From assembly GCF_014647595.1 (NCBI RefSeq), contig NZ_BMPM01000006.1:124001-188000 (forward strand): a stretch of 64,000 bases of DNA, given 5' to 3'. Under the pieces are notes generated by a model. It saw nothing but the letters and a program-made list of their open reading frames with translations. It was not told where the DNA came from and made no database searches. Each line of letters begins with the position of its first letter. Positions within the stretch are counted from its first letter, which is position 1. The DNA is from Paenarthrobacter histidinolovorans (GTDB taxonomy: Bacteria > Actinomycetota > Actinomycetes > Actinomycetales > Micrococcaceae). Of the stretch, positions 50,599 to 60,197 are shown piece after piece. The translations under genes and the position numbers were made by a program.

Positions 50599-52011
50599 TC
50601 AGTGGGAGAAGTCCGCTGAGATTTCAGCGAGGGTTCGCCCCTTCGTTTCAGGTGCCAGCCATTGCGAGAGGATTGCACCGAGCAGCGCGACGGCGGCGGC
50701 TACCACCATGCTTGGGCCCATGCCGATGTTGCTGATTGCCCACGGCAGGGCAAAGGTACCGAGTGCGGCTCCGATGCGGCTGAATGCCGCGGAGAAGCCC
50801 ATGCCGATGCCACGCAGGTGGCCGGGGAATACCTCGGCCGGATAGACCTGGGTCATCGTGGTGTAGCCGGCGTTGAAGAAGGAGAAGGCGAGGAACAGTA
50901 CCAGCACGAGGATCGCTGGTGCATCCGCCCAGACTCCGATGACCAGCAGGATGCCTGCGCAGAGCCATTGTCCGGGCACGGTGAGGATCCGGCGGCCGAG
51001 CTTGTCAATCAGAAGTACGGTGGTGACCACACCTGCGGCCGCCAGTGCGGACAGGCCGACTCCACCGGCCCATCCCCCGCCGAAGCCGAACTGGGTGAGT
51101 ACGTCGTCGGCGAAGGTCGCGATCGCGAAGTACGGGGTGACCGCGCAGAACCAAAAACCTGCAGTGAAGAGGGTGGTCCGCCAATACTGTTGCGAGAACA
51201 GCATTCCGATGGAGGCGCCCTTGATTTTGGTTTTGTTTTTTGCGGCCTGCGCCTCCTGGACCATCCTCAGGTTGATCTCTTCGGTGATGCTGTCGTGCAT
51301 CTGGGGCGATTCGACGTATTTGCGTGCAATCGCGAGCGCTTCTTCACGCCGCCCCTTGGTAATGAGCCAGCTCGGCGATTCGGGGAGGCCCAATCGGGCG
51401 ATGAACAGGACGAAGGCGAGTATGGTGCTGGTGCCGATGACCAAGCGCCAGGGGGTGCCGGCGTCGTGCAGCAGCGTGCCGATGATGAAGGCCATCATGA
51501 AGCCGACGTACCAGGCGATGAGAGTCAGCCCGAGCAATCGGCCGCGGAGCTTTGGCGGGGAGAACTCTGAGAGCAATGGCCCTCCGATTGAGTACTCGCC
51601 GCCGATCGCGACGCCCATGAGGAAGCGGATGGCGGCCAGTTGGATCACTGCCCCGTCTCCCGCGGTTACGAAGAATTGGGCCCCTGAGGCGACCAGGAAC
51701 AGGCCCATGTCCACGAGGAACATGGGCTTGCGTCCGAACTTGTCAGTAGCCCAGCCAGCCAGCGGGGAGCCGACGAAGATGCCAACCAGGGGGCCCGCAG
51801 CGATCATGCCCAGCGATAGTGCGTCGAGCTGAAGCTCTGACCTCATGGGTCCTGTGACGGGCCCGATGATTCCAAGGATGTAGCCATCGAGGAACATCCC
51901 ACCGATGAACACAGCAACAAGCCGCACCATGAAGCGGCGTTTGAACTTGGAGCTGGTGTCTTTTGGTGTGGAGGTGTCGACGGAGTCCGTCGTCCTGGTC
52001 GGATGGATCAT
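50599..52011 (-). CDS. MFS transporter (sugar porter/SV2-like)
   Basis: This 470-residue transporter has twelve helices with the motifs GWATDKFGRKPMFLVD (loop 2-3), RFLMGVAIGGEYSIGGPLLS (helix 4) and LPESPSWLITKGRREEAL before the central loop, a pattern of the sugar porter and SV2/NiaP-like groups. YPAEVFPGHLRGIGMGF in helix 10-11 and the end APETKGRTLAEIS are typical of them. The start at 52011 follows AAGGGAA. It faces the TetR gene, with its promoter in the 395-bp region upstream. Substrate could be a sugar, polyol or aromatic acid. Confidence 0.9.
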   Translation of the reverse strand: MIHPTRTTDSVDTSTPKDTSSKFKRRFMVRLVAVFIGGMFLDGYILGIIGPVTGPMRSELQLDALSLGMIAAGPLVGIFVGSPLAGWATDKFGRKPMFLVDMGLFLVASGAQFFVTAGDGAVIQLAAIRFLMGVAIGGEYSIGGPLLSEFSPPKLRGRLLGLTLIAWYVGFMMAFIIGTLLHDAGTPWRLVIGTSTILAFVLFIARLGLPESPSWLITKGRREEALAIARKYVESPQMHDSITEEINLRMVQEAQAAKNKTKIKGASIGMLFSQQYWRTTLFTAGFWFCAVTPYFAIATFADDVLTQFGFGGGWAGGVGLSALAAAGVVTTVLLIDKLGRRILTVPGQWLCAGILLVIGVWADAPAILVLVLFLAFSFFNAGYTTMTQVYPAEVFPGHLRGIGMGFSAAFSRIGAALGTFALPWAISNIGMGPSMVVAAAVALLGAILSQWLAPETKGRTLAEISADFSH

Positions 52012-52406
52012 TGAGATGTGTTCCCTTCTGGCTTCAGCGCAAACCGCTGACGGCACCAGAGCGCCGATTCGTATACAGACGGACAGCCGCAACCCCAGGC
52101 GACCGGTGGACGCTGCCGACTGGCGCGATGCCACTCGATATGGCAGCGCGGGACCCTCGGGATGATTCCGGCGTCGTCATGAGTCATTTGCTGTTCGAGA
52201 GGTAGACGGCAGGGCCTGGGTTTACGGCACCCTCGCGCCGACCCATCGAGATCAAAGCCTCGAATGGTGGTGGAGAAAATGTGACATATGACTCATATAT
52301 CAGAACTCTAAGGGTGTGATGGGCTCCGGTCAAGAGGTTGAAGGCGAATGGTTGCGTCCGCGCACCCGTGCAGGTTCCGGCGCGAGCGAGCATCCCGCCC
52401 GTAGCG
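52012..52406. other. Intergenic region upstream of the MFS gene (395 bp) with repeated ATGAGTCAT
   Basis: The palindrome-like ATGAGTCAT occurs at 52179-52187 and, as its complement ATGACTCAT, at 52288-52296, the latter within a longer dyad ATATGA-C-TCATAT (52286-52298). The second copy lies in an AT-rich stretch likely to be the promoter of the MFS gene. No coding sequence is credible here. Confidence 0.5.
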
Positions 52407-53894
52407 TCAGCGCTCGGAGTGAGCCGCCAGGAAGGAATACACCTCGGTCTCGTCGACGCCGGGGAAGGCACCCGGGGGCATGGCCGCGAGCAGGTGCGAG
52501 TGGGCCCGGGCGGAGGGCCACGCGTTGCCTGCCCACTCGTTGGCCAGGGAGGCCGGCGGCCGCTTGCAGCAGTTCGGGTCCGGGCAGTTGGACGTGGCAC
52601 GGGCGGTGGTCTCACGGCCGCGGAACCACTTCACATGCTGGTATGGCACGCCAATACTCAGCGAGAACTCCCCGTTTGCCGAGCGTTCCGTCCGGGCCGT
52701 GCACCAGTACGTACCCGAAGGAGTGTCCGTGTATTGGCTGTAGGCGCTGAACTTATCCGGCACGTCGAACACCGCACGCGAGGTCCACGCCTTACACGAT
52801 GGCTGCCCCTCGATGGCCCCCGTGTGGTCTTGGGGGAACGCCACGCCGTCGTTCTCGTAGGCCTTGTAGATGATGCCCGACTGGTGTGTCTTCTGGAAGT
52901 GTGTGGTGATGCCCAGATGCTTGGTTGCCAGGTTGGTGAAGCGGTGCGCGGCGGTCTCGTAGGACACGGCGAAGGCGTCGCGGATGTCCTCCACCGCGAT
53001 TTCCTTGGCCGCCTTGGCCTTCTGGAGGAATTCGACCGTGGCCTGCTCCGGCAGCAGCAAAGCCGCGGCGAAGTAGTTGGTGGCCACCCGCTGCGCCAGG
53101 AAATCCCCGTAGTTCCGCGGAGTTTCATGCCCCAGGACGTAGTGGCCCAATGCCTGCAGGAGGACCGAGCGGGGGTCGTGATCCTGCCGTTGGTTCTGCG
53201 TCAGGTAAATTCTGCGGTTCTTCAAGTCGGTCACCGAGCGCGTGGAGTGCGGCAGATCGCCCACGTGATGGAGCGAAAACCCGAGGTTCTCGGCGATGTC
53301 CGCAATGACGTGCTGGCTGAGCGGACCCGTGGTGTAGCCAACCCCTTTGAGGACCTTCTGCGCTTCGGCCTCATACTCGGGGAAATAGTTACCGCGCTCG
53401 CGCATCATGGCACGCAACTCGCCGTTCGCGCGGCGGGCTTCTTCCGGCGTCGCGACCTGCTCATTAAGTTTGCGTTCGAGCTCCTGAAGCAACCCCACCT
53501 GCGACTCCAGCACATCCAGCGGAAGCCTTGAGCTGACGCGGATTTTGGGCAGGTTCAGCGACTCGTAGAGCGGCCCGCGCTGGTACCGTTCCAGTTCGAT
53601 TTCCAGGGCCGCGCGACGGCTGGGCGGCTCCGCCCCGAGCAGCTGATCGATGCTCACGTTGAGCGACGCAGCGAGCTGCTGCAGCAACCCCAGCTTGGGT
53701 TCGCGCTTGCCGTTTTCGATCAGGCTCAGCTGGCTCGGCGCGGTCCCGACGGCGGCACTCAAGTCGTCCAGCGTCAGTCCGGCCTGCTTGCGCAGATGGC
53801 GCACGCGGCGGCCAAGGCTGATGACGTCCAGTTCAGGGGACGCAGGGGACAACGACGGCGACGCGACTTCACGATTCCAGCTCACAGGCGACAT
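52407..53894 (-). CDS. ramB: RamB-type XRE regulator of acetate metabolism
   Basis: This regulator of about 495 residues matches RamB of Corynebacterium/Mycobacterium, which controls isocitrate lyase and other acetate genes. Domain order: XRE helix-turn-helix (LGRRVRHLRKQAGLTLDDLS then APSQLSLIENGKREP), a degenerate IrrE/M78-like domain (LLQALGHYVLGHETPRNYGD, where the HExxH zinc motif is altered) and the C-terminal DUF2083 domain with the cysteines SNCPDPNCCKRP. Start could be 53894 (MSPVSWNR) or 53921, which has GGAAAG upstream. It is divergent from aceA, exactly the position expected for its main target. Confidence 0.93.
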   Translation of the reverse strand: MSPVSWNREVASPSLSPASPELDVISLGRRVRHLRKQAGLTLDDLSAAVGTAPSQLSLIENGKREPKLGLLQQLAASLNVSIDQLLGAEPPSRRAALEIELERYQRGPLYESLNLPKIRVSSRLPLDVLESQVGLLQELERKLNEQVATPEEARRANGELRAMMRERGNYFPEYEAEAQKVLKGVGYTTGPLSQHVIADIAENLGFSLHHVGDLPHSTRSVTDLKNRRIYLTQNQRQDHDPRSVLLQALGHYVLGHETPRNYGDFLAQRVATNYFAAALLLPEQATVEFLQKAKAAKEIAVEDIRDAFAVSYETAAHRFTNLATKHLGITTHFQKTHQSGIIYKAYENDGVAFPQDHTGAIEGQPSCKAWTSRAVFDVPDKFSAYSQYTDTPSGTYWCTARTERSANGEFSLSIGVPYQHVKWFRGRETTARATSNCPDPNCCKRPPASLANEWAGNAWPSARAHSHLLAAMPPGAFPGVDETEVYSFLAAHSER

Positions 53895-53912
53895 TTCTTG
53901 AGAATACGCGAA

Positions 53913-53975
53913 GAAGTGCATTTCTTTCCATAGTTTTCCTCTAGTAAGTCCATTGGAAGTGCAGAAAAGTAAGTC
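53913..53975. promoter_or_regulatory. Repeated octamers in the ramB-aceA control region
   Basis: GAAGTGCA occurs at 53913-53920 and 53956-53963, and AGTAAGTC at 53943-53950 and 53968-53975, interleaved in the divergent promoter. These are candidate binding sites for RamB or another acetate regulator. Downstream, a hairpin GCCGGCC / GGCCGGC (54006-54012, 54035-54041) can form in the aceA leader. Confidence 0.5.
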
Positions 53976-54076
53976 TTACGAAAAAGAAATACAGATCCCG
54001 GGTAAGCCGGCCGATGCAGCAAAGGCGCAGCGGAGGCCGGCCCGGGGAGCCCCGCTTGGATATTAGGAGACATGCA

Positions 54077-55414
54077 ATGACCGCATCGTTTGAACCAGCA
54101 GAATCCGCACAGACTGCAGAGCAGCAGGCAGCAGCGCTGGAACTTGAATGGTCCGCCAACCCGCGGTGGGAAGGCGTCACCCGTGATTACTCGGCCACCG
54201 ACGTCGTCCGTCTCCGTGGTCGCGTCTCCGAAGAGCACACCCTGGCCCGCCGCGGTTCGGAGAAGCTGTGGAAGCAGCTCACCGAGGAAGCTCCCACCGG
54301 CGGCTACACCAATGCTCTGGGCGCGCTGACCGGCAACCAGGCCGTTCAGCAGGTCAAGGCCGGCCTCCGCGCCATCTACCTTTCCGGTTGGCAGGTGGCC
54401 GCTGATGCCAACCTTTCGGGCCAGACCTACCCGGACCAGTCCCTGTACCCGGCCAACTCGGTACCCCAGGTAGTCCGCCGCATCAACAACGCCCTGCTCC
54501 GCGCAGACCAGATCGAGTATGCCGAGGGCGTCAAATCCGTTGAAGACTGGCTGGTCCCGATCGTCGCCGACGCCGAAGCCGGCTTCGGTGGCCCGCTGAA
54601 CGCCTACGAACTCATGAAATCCATGATCACCGCCGGCGCCTCCGGTGTTCACTGGGAAGACCAGCTCGCATCGGAAAAGAAGTGCGGCCACCTGGGCGGC
54701 AAGGTCCTGATCCCCACCCAGCAGCACATCCGGACCCTGAACGCAGCCCGCCTGGCAGCCGACGTCGCCGGCACCCCGACGGTGGTCATCGCCCGTACCG
54801 ACGCCGAAGCAGCAACCCTGATCACCTCCGACGTTGACGAGCGGGACCAGGAATTCATCCTCCGCGAAGGGGGACAGCCGGTTCGTACCGCTGAGGGCTT
54901 CTACAAGGTCCGTAACGGAATCGAACCCTGCATCGCCCGCGCCAAGGCCTACGCACCGTACTCCGACCTCATCTGGATGGAGACCGGCACTCCGGACCTG
55001 GAACTGGCCCGCAAGTTCGCCGAATCGGTCAAGGCCGAATTCCCGGACCAGATGCTCTCCTACAACTGCTCCCCGTCCTTCAACTGGCGCAAGCACCTGG
55101 ATGACACCACCATCGCCAAGTTCCAGCGCGAACTCGGTGCCATGGGCTTCACCTTCCAGTTCATCACCCTGGCCGGCTTCCACGCCCTGAACTACTCGAT
55201 GTTCGACCTCGCCCACGGCTACGCCCGTGAAGGCATGAGCGCCTACGTCGAGCTCCAGGAAAAGGAATTCGCCTCCGAGTCCCGCGGCTACACCGCCACC
55301 AAGCACCAGCGCGAAGTCGGCACCGGCTACTTCGACGACATCGCAACCGCGCTCAACCCGAACGCATCCACCCTCGCACTGGTCGGATCGACCGAAGAGG
55401 GCCAGTTCCACTAA
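54077..55414 (+). CDS. aceA: Isocitrate lyase
   Basis: This 445-residue enzyme splits isocitrate to glyoxylate and succinate, the first glyoxylate-shunt step. The catalytic signature KKCGHLGGK holds nucleophile C203, and the remaining motifs ([22 protein letters not shown]) fit the short bacterial ICL1 type. ATG 54077 follows AGGAGA by six bases; it is the correct start since the overlapping ATG 54072 hits a stop. Divergent from ramB and followed by aceB, with a hairpin in between that may lower downstream transcription. Confidence 0.98.
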   Translation: MTASFEPAESAQTAEQQAAALELEWSANPRWEGVTRDYSATDVVRLRGRVSEEHTLARRGSEKLWKQLTEEAPTGGYTNALGALTGNQAVQQVKAGLRAIYLSGWQVAADANLSGQTYPDQSLYPANSVPQVVRRINNALLRADQIEYAEGVKSVEDWLVPIVADAEAGFGGPLNAYELMKSMITAGASGVHWEDQLASEKKCGHLGGKVLIPTQQHIRTLNAARLAADVAGTPTVVIARTDAEAATLITSDVDERDQEFILREGGQPVRTAEGFYKVRNGIEPCIARAKAYAPYSDLIWMETGTPDLELARKFAESVKAEFPDQMLSYNCSPSFNWRKHLDDTTIAKFQRELGAMGFTFQFITLAGFHALNYSMFDLAHGYAREGMSAYVELQEKEFASESRGYTATKHQREVGTGYFDDIATALNPNASTLALVGSTEEGQFH

Positions 55415-55479
55415 TCAACATCCGACGGCGGTTGTCGCCTCCGGCCTGCGGACCGGTACCGCTCTGCCTGCTATTCCCC

Positions 55480-55523
55480 GCGTCCCGGTTTCGACCTCGC
55501 TGAGCGAGGCCGGACCGGGACGC
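55480..55523 (+). terminator. Hairpin between aceA and aceB
   Basis: Outer arms GCGTCCCGGT (55480-55489) and its complement (55514-55523) plus an inner stem CCTCGC-TGA-GCGAGG (55495-55509), followed by GGGCCCCTTTT. It may terminate aceA or act as a leaky attenuator ahead of aceB. Confidence 0.7.
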
Positions 55524-55621
55524 AGGGCCCCTTTTGCGCAGGCTGCCGCGGCACCGCACCTCCGGCCTCGTGGGCACCTCACGTAAGTGCCGCCGTCGAA
55601 CATATTCTTAGGAGTCTTGAA

Positions 55622-57274
55622 ATGAACAGCTTCACTGACAACTTCACTATCAATGGCATCACCATCACCGCGCAGCCCATTTGCCGTCAGAACGAGGTCC
55701 TCACGCCGGACGCGTTGGAGTTCGTCGGCAAGCTGCACCGCGCTGTCGCTGACCGTCGTCAGGAGCTGATGCAGGCAAGGCATGCGCGGCGCAACGCGAT
55801 CTCCGGTGGCCAGGATCCGCGTTTCCTGCCCCAGACCGAAGCGATCCGGAACGACCCGTCGTGGCGCGTGGCTCCCCCGGCTCCGGGGTTGGAGGACCGC
55901 CGTGTGGAGATCACCGGTCCGGTGGACAAGAAGATGACCATCAACGCCCTGAACTCCGGGGCGAAGGTGTGGCTGGCTGACATGGAAGACTCGTCCACAC
56001 CGACGTGGCGCAACGTCATCCAGGGACAGCTGAACCTGACAGACGCACTGGAGCGCCGGATCGATTTCACGTCTCCTGAGGGCAAGGAATACAAGCTCAA
56101 GGCTGCCGAGGACCTGCCCACCATTGTGGTCCGTCCCCGTGGTTGGCACCTGCCGGAGAAGCACATGCTGATCGACGGCAAGCCGATCGCCGGCGGCATT
56201 GTGGACTTCGGGCTCTACTTCTTCCACAATGCCCGCCGCCTGCTGGCCCAGGGCAAGGGCCCGTACTTCTACCTGCCGAAGATTGAGAACCACCTCGAGG
56301 CACGGCTGTGGAATGACATCTTCGTCCTGGCCCAGGATCTGCTCGGCATCCCGCAGGGCACCATCCGCGCCACGGTGTTGATCGAGACCATCACGGCAGC
56401 GTTCGAGATGGAAGAGATCCTCTACGAACTGCGGGACCACGCGAGCGGTTTGAACGCCGGGCGCTGGGACTACATCTTCTCCCTGATCAAGAACTTCCGG
56501 ACCCGCGGACCGCGCTTCGTACTCCCGGACCGCGGCCAGGTGACAATGACCCAGCCGTTCATGCGGGCCTACACCGAGCAACTGGTCCGGGCCTGCCACC
56601 GCCGTGGCGCCATGGCGATCGGTGGCATGGCTGCCGCTGTTCCCAACCGCAAGGACGAAGCAGCGAACCAGGCTTCGTTCGAGAAGGTCCGCGCCGACAA
56701 GACCCGCGAAGCCAACGACGGCTTTGACGGCTCCTGGGTGGCCCATCCGGACCTGGTGCCGGTATGCCGCGAAGTGTTCGACTCAGTTCTCGGAGACCGG
56801 CCCAACCAGCTGGACCGCTCCCGCGAGGATGTCACCCCGGATGATCGTGCCCTGATCGACATCGCCAGCACCGAGGGCACAATCACCGAGGGCGGCGTCC
56901 GCCTGAACATCGAGGTTGGCATCCGCTACATCGAGTCCTGGCTGCGGGGCAACGGGGCTGTGGCCATCCACAACCTCATGGAAGACGCCGCAACCGCGGA
57001 GATCTCCCGGTCCCAGTTGTGGCAGTGGATCCACTCCCACGCCATCACTGACCAGGGCGACATCATCACCCGTGAGTGGGTGGAGGACATGCTGGATGAG
57101 GAATTCGCCCGCCTGGAACGCTTCGACGGGGATCGCTTCGCTGACGCCCGTGCCATCTTCGAAGAAGTCACCCTGGCCGAGGAATTCCCCACCTTCCTCA
57201 CCATCCCCGCCTACGCCCGTTTCCTCACCGAGGCCCGTGAAGAGGCCACGGAGGAGGAACTCGTCGCCGCCTAG
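55622..57274 (+). CDS. aceB: Malate synthase A
   Basis: This 550-residue enzyme condenses glyoxylate with acetyl-CoA to malate, completing the shunt. The family signature [20 protein letters not shown] (near residue 277) is exact, and the catalytic acids follow the usual MSA pattern ([30 protein letters not shown]). Length fits MSA (about 530-555) rather than MSG. It is 207 nt downstream of aceA on the same strand, and two large palindromes follow its stop codon. Shares control with aceA, presumably through RamB. Confidence 0.98.
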   Translation: MNSFTDNFTINGITITAQPICRQNEVLTPDALEFVGKLHRAVADRRQELMQARHARRNAISGGQDPRFLPQTEAIRNDPSWRVAPPAPGLEDRRVEITGPVDKKMTINALNSGAKVWLADMEDSSTPTWRNVIQGQLNLTDALERRIDFTSPEGKEYKLKAAEDLPTIVVRPRGWHLPEKHMLIDGKPIAGGIVDFGLYFFHNARRLLAQGKGPYFYLPKIENHLEARLWNDIFVLAQDLLGIPQGTIRATVLIETITAAFEMEEILYELRDHASGLNAGRWDYIFSLIKNFRTRGPRFVLPDRGQVTMTQPFMRAYTEQLVRACHRRGAMAIGGMAAAVPNRKDEAANQASFEKVRADKTREANDGFDGSWVAHPDLVPVCREVFDSVLGDRPNQLDRSREDVTPDDRALIDIASTEGTITEGGVRLNIEVGIRYIESWLRGNGAVAIHNLMEDAATAEISRSQLWQWIHSHAITDQGDIITREWVEDMLDEEFARLERFDGDRFADARAIFEEVTLAEEFPTFLTIPAYARFLTEAREEATEEELVAA

Positions 57275-57306
57275 CTGTCTGGTAGACGAAACAACTGAGC
57301 CCCAAC

Positions 57307-57365
57307 GCTGGGCTGCCTGCACTCTTCGCAACAAGTGACCCCGATGGTCGGGGAGGCAGCCCAGC
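57307..57365. terminator. Hairpin-in-hairpin terminator after aceB
   Basis: Outer arms GCTGGGCTGCCT (57307-57318) and its complement (57354-57365); inner stem CCCCGA-TGG-TCGGGG (57339-57353). Located 32 nt after the aceB stop, so probably its terminator. Confidence 0.72.
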
Positions 57366-57378
57366 AGCGGAACATCCA

Positions 57379-57444
57379 CCCAAGTAGGTCGCAGATCAGG
57401 TCGTTCCCAGCGCTGGGAGCGACCTGATCTGCGACCCACTTGGG
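57379..57444. repeat. 66-bp near-perfect palindrome
   Basis: Thirty-three base pairs on each side with no loop, one mismatch and one G-T pair; the left arm begins CCCAAGTAGGTCGCAGATCA. It lies between convergent aceB and the CynX-type transporter gene, next to the aceB terminator. Confidence 0.88.
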
Positions 57445-57499
57445 AGAGCACGACGGCGGCATTCACCCGCGCGGCCAGCTCACCGCCCGCGCGGCGCAC

Positions 57500-58693
57500 C
57501 TAGCGCTGCCGGGCCACCCACCGCACGGACAACGTAGTGCACACACAGAACGCGAGCACCGAGCCGAGGATTACGAACAGCGGAACCGTCCAGCCGTCGG
57601 AAACACTGTGCACGTAGCCAACAACCGTCGGAGCCAGCGCAGCGAAGCAGTAACCGACACCCTGCACCACCGCGGACATCTTCCCAGCGGCGGCCTGCGA
57701 ACGGGCGAACTGGATGATCGCTATGAAGATCACCGTGATCCCGCCGCCCTGGGCAACGCCACCCATCGAGGACCACAGCCACCACCACGAAGGCGCCAGC
57801 AACAAGCCAACGGGAACCGTCAACCACAGCGCGCTCAAGGTGACGGCCACCGTCGTCGTGCTGGTGAAACGGGCCAGGAGCGGGACGCCCAAGCCGCCCA
57901 CAATCGCGAAAATCTGAAACAGCGAAGAACCTGCCCCGGCCTCGGCCGTGCCCATGGCGAGTTCGTCGGACAGGAAGCTCGGCAGCCACGCGGTGACACC
58001 GTAGTAGGAGAACGCCTGGCCGGCGAAGCCGAGCGTCAAACCAACGGTCAGCCAGCCCACTCCCGAAACACGCCCCGCCCCTGACGGCGCGGGGGCCACA
58101 ACAGCAGCCGGCACAAAAGCCTGCCTCGCTCCCACAGTTGGTACCCAGAACAGGATCGCGGCCAAAGCCAGCAGAGCACTGGCGGCCAGTGAAAGCCGCC
58201 AACCCACCAACTCAGCCAAAGGGGCCGTGGCCACAGAGGTGAGGAACGAGCCGATGTTCAGGGCCGCGGTGTACACGCCCATTGCTGTGGCTTGCCGTCT
58301 GGGCACAAAGTCGCGGCGGATGATCAGTGGCACGGCGATGTTGCCGATGGTGATCGCCACGCCAATGACCACCGTGCCTGCCATCACCAGCGCACCGCCC
58401 CCGCTGGAGCGGATCACCACGCCGGCAAGCACGCCGAGCAAGGTGAGCATGACCGCGAATTCGGCGCCAAGGCGGCGTCCGGCCAAGGAGGCCAACGGCG
58501 AGGCCAGGGAGAAGCAGAGCACCGGGATGCCTGTCAGCAGTCCGAGTTCCACCGGGGAGAAACCAAGATCCTGCCGGAGCAGGTCCACAACGGGCGCCAC
58601 GGCGACGAAGGGGCCGCGCATGTTCAGGGCAATCAGCCCAATGCACGCGAGGATCAGCCAACCTCGGGGAACTTTCGCGAGGAACTGGCTCAT
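57500..58693 (-). CDS. CynX/NimT-family MFS transporter
   Basis: This 397-residue MFS protein with eleven to twelve helices belongs to the CynX/NimT cluster. Its start MSQFLAKVPRGWLILACIGL followed by LNMRGPFVAVAPVVDLLRQD is typical of this group, in which the LNxR motif of helix 1 is conserved, along with LSLAGRRLG-like LASLAGRRLGAEF. Members handle cyanate, 2-nitroimidazole or unknown small molecules as exporters or importers. Start at 58693; an extension to 58807 has no similarity. It has no partner gene and converges on aceB. Confidence 0.88.
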   Translation of the reverse strand: MSQFLAKVPRGWLILACIGLIALNMRGPFVAVAPVVDLLRQDLGFSPVELGLLTGIPVLCFSLASPLASLAGRRLGAEFAVMLTLLGVLAGVVIRSSGGGALVMAGTVVIGVAITIGNIAVPLIIRRDFVPRRQATAMGVYTAALNIGSFLTSVATAPLAELVGWRLSLAASALLALAAILFWVPTVGARQAFVPAAVVAPAPSGAGRVSGVGWLTVGLTLGFAGQAFSYYGVTAWLPSFLSDELAMGTAEAGAGSSLFQIFAIVGGLGVPLLARFTSTTTVAVTLSALWLTVPVGLLLAPSWWWLWSSMGGVAQGGGITVIFIAIIQFARSQAAAGKMSAVVQGVGYCFAALAPTVVGYVHSVSDGWTVPLFVILGSVLAFCVCTTLSVRWVARQR

Positions 58694-58778
58694 GGTGTGG
58701 ACCGGAAAATGACAGGAAGCGTTTTCATCAGTTTCATTGCTATCACGCCCCCGGCCGCCCCACGGCATCCATGAAGGC

Positions 58779-59996
58779 TTAGCCTGTCGCTTGGAGTGTG
58801 GCCTCAATCACCGCGGGTGAAAGAACGTACTGGGTCACCATCTGGCTGGCGCCGAGGATGGCCGAGCGATCTCCGGCCATGGAAATGCCGATCCGAAGAT
58901 GCGTGGTGGCCAACGGCAGCGACCGCCGGTAGACCACCTCGCGGATGCCGGCCACCAAGTGTTCGCCGGCCTCTCCCACGCTGCCGCCAATAATGATCAT
59001 GGAGGGGTTGAGCAGGTTGACCACGGTTGCCAGAACATCTCCGACGTCCCGTCCTGCCTGCCGCAACGCTTGGATCGCTTGGAGGTTTCCCTCTCCCACG
59101 AGCCGCAGGACATCTGCACCGTTACTGACTTCCAGCCCTTGCGTTTGCAGTTGGCGCGCGACGGCGGGCCCCGAGGCGAGCGCTTCCAGGCACCCGTAGT
59201 TGCCGCAGCGGCAGAGGACGTCATCGCCACGCGGCACCCGGACGTGGCCAAGATCGCCGGCGGTGCCGTTGGCGCCCCGCTGCAGCTCACCGCTGCTGAT
59301 GATGCCGGCACCGATGCCGGTGGCCACCTTGATGAACAGGAAGTTGTCGTGATCGGGCCAGTACGCGGTCCGCTCACCCAGGGCCATGATGTTGACGTCG
59401 TTGTCCACCAGAACGGGGACAGGCAGCGAGCGCTGGACGTAAGTGACGACGTCGAATCCGTCCCAGCCCGGCATGATCGGCGGCTTCACGGGCCGTCCTG
59501 TGTCGTGTTCCACCGGCCCGGGCAGGCCAATGCCAATCCCGGCGAGGTCGCCCGGCTCCCGTCCGGCTTCGGCAAGCAGCTCCCGCCCCGCTGAAACAAC
59601 ACGGCCCAGGACCACTTCGGGACCGTCGGCCACTTCCTGTCCGAGCCGGCGCTCCGCCAGGATGCTGCCCCCGAGGTCGGTGACGGCAACAATCAGGTGG
59701 GTCGCTCCGACGTCGACCGCCAGCACGACGCGCGCGGCGGGGTTGAAGGCAAAGCGCGACGGCGGCCTGCCGCCGCTGGAGCTTGCCTCACCGGCTGGCC
59801 CGACCAGGCCGGAGTTGATGAGGGCGTCGATGCGGGAAGCGACGGTGGAGCGGGCAAGTCCGGTGGTGAGGGCAAGTTCGGCGCGTGTCCGGGCTTGGCC
59901 GTCGCGGAGGAGTTGGAAAAGATCACCAGCGCGCGACAAGTTGCCGGCCTCCAAGACCAAGGTGTTTCCGGCGTCGTTTCCGGGTGCTGGTGTCAT
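58779..59996 (-). CDS. ROK-family transcriptional repressor (NagC/XylR type)
   Basis: This 405-residue regulator has an N-terminal winged helix (RTRAELALTTGLARSTVASR, about residues 36-55) and a ROK kinase-like domain: VVLAVDVGATHLIVAVTDLG, the CxCGxxGC zinc motif as CRCGNYGCLEA with all three cysteines, and GHVRVPRGDD with the ROK histidine. Such repressors sense a sugar and control its uptake genes. It is divergent from the Gfo/Idh-ABC operon. ATG 59996 is the most sensible start; an in-frame ATG at 60053 would push the protein into the operator region. Confidence 0.9.
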   Translation of the reverse strand: MTPAPGNDAGNTLVLEAGNLSRAGDLFQLLRDGQARTRAELALTTGLARSTVASRIDALINSGLVGPAGEASSSGGRPPSRFAFNPAARVVLAVDVGATHLIVAVTDLGGSILAERRLGQEVADGPEVVLGRVVSAGRELLAEAGREPGDLAGIGIGLPGPVEHDTGRPVKPPIMPGWDGFDVVTYVQRSLPVPVLVDNDVNIMALGERTAYWPDHDNFLFIKVATGIGAGIISSGELQRGANGTAGDLGHVRVPRGDDVLCRCGNYGCLEALASGPAVARQLQTQGLEVSNGADVLRLVGEGNLQAIQALRQAGRDVGDVLATVVNLLNPSMIIIGGSVGEAGEHLVAGIREVVYRRSLPLATTHLRIGISMAGDRSAILGASQMVTQYVLSPAVIEATLQATG

Positions 59997-60022
59997 GCAT
60001 TTAGTGAAGCACGATTGCTTAT

Positions 60023-60084
60023 GCATGTCATGCAATGAAAGTTTGTCGGCCATTTTTCAACTTTTGCTTGACGATCGACAAAAG
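60023..60084. promoter_or_regulatory. Candidate ROK operators in the divergent control region
   Basis: GCATG-T-CATGC is a perfect dyad at 60023-60033, and TTTGTCG (60042-60048) is repeated inverted as CGACAAA (60076-60082). CTTTTG...CAAAAG (60061-60084) adds a third dyad. The region is AT-rich and separates the ROK gene from the sugar operon, so the operators should be here. Confidence 0.5.
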
Positions 60085-60197
60085 TCCCCCTAGGTTGTGA
60101 TGAGCAGCACATCAAGACGTTCGATGTTGGGAATCCACAGCATTGGTCCCTCCCGTTCCGCTCATGCGCCAGTCCGCTTACGAAGAGGTAACTGAAC

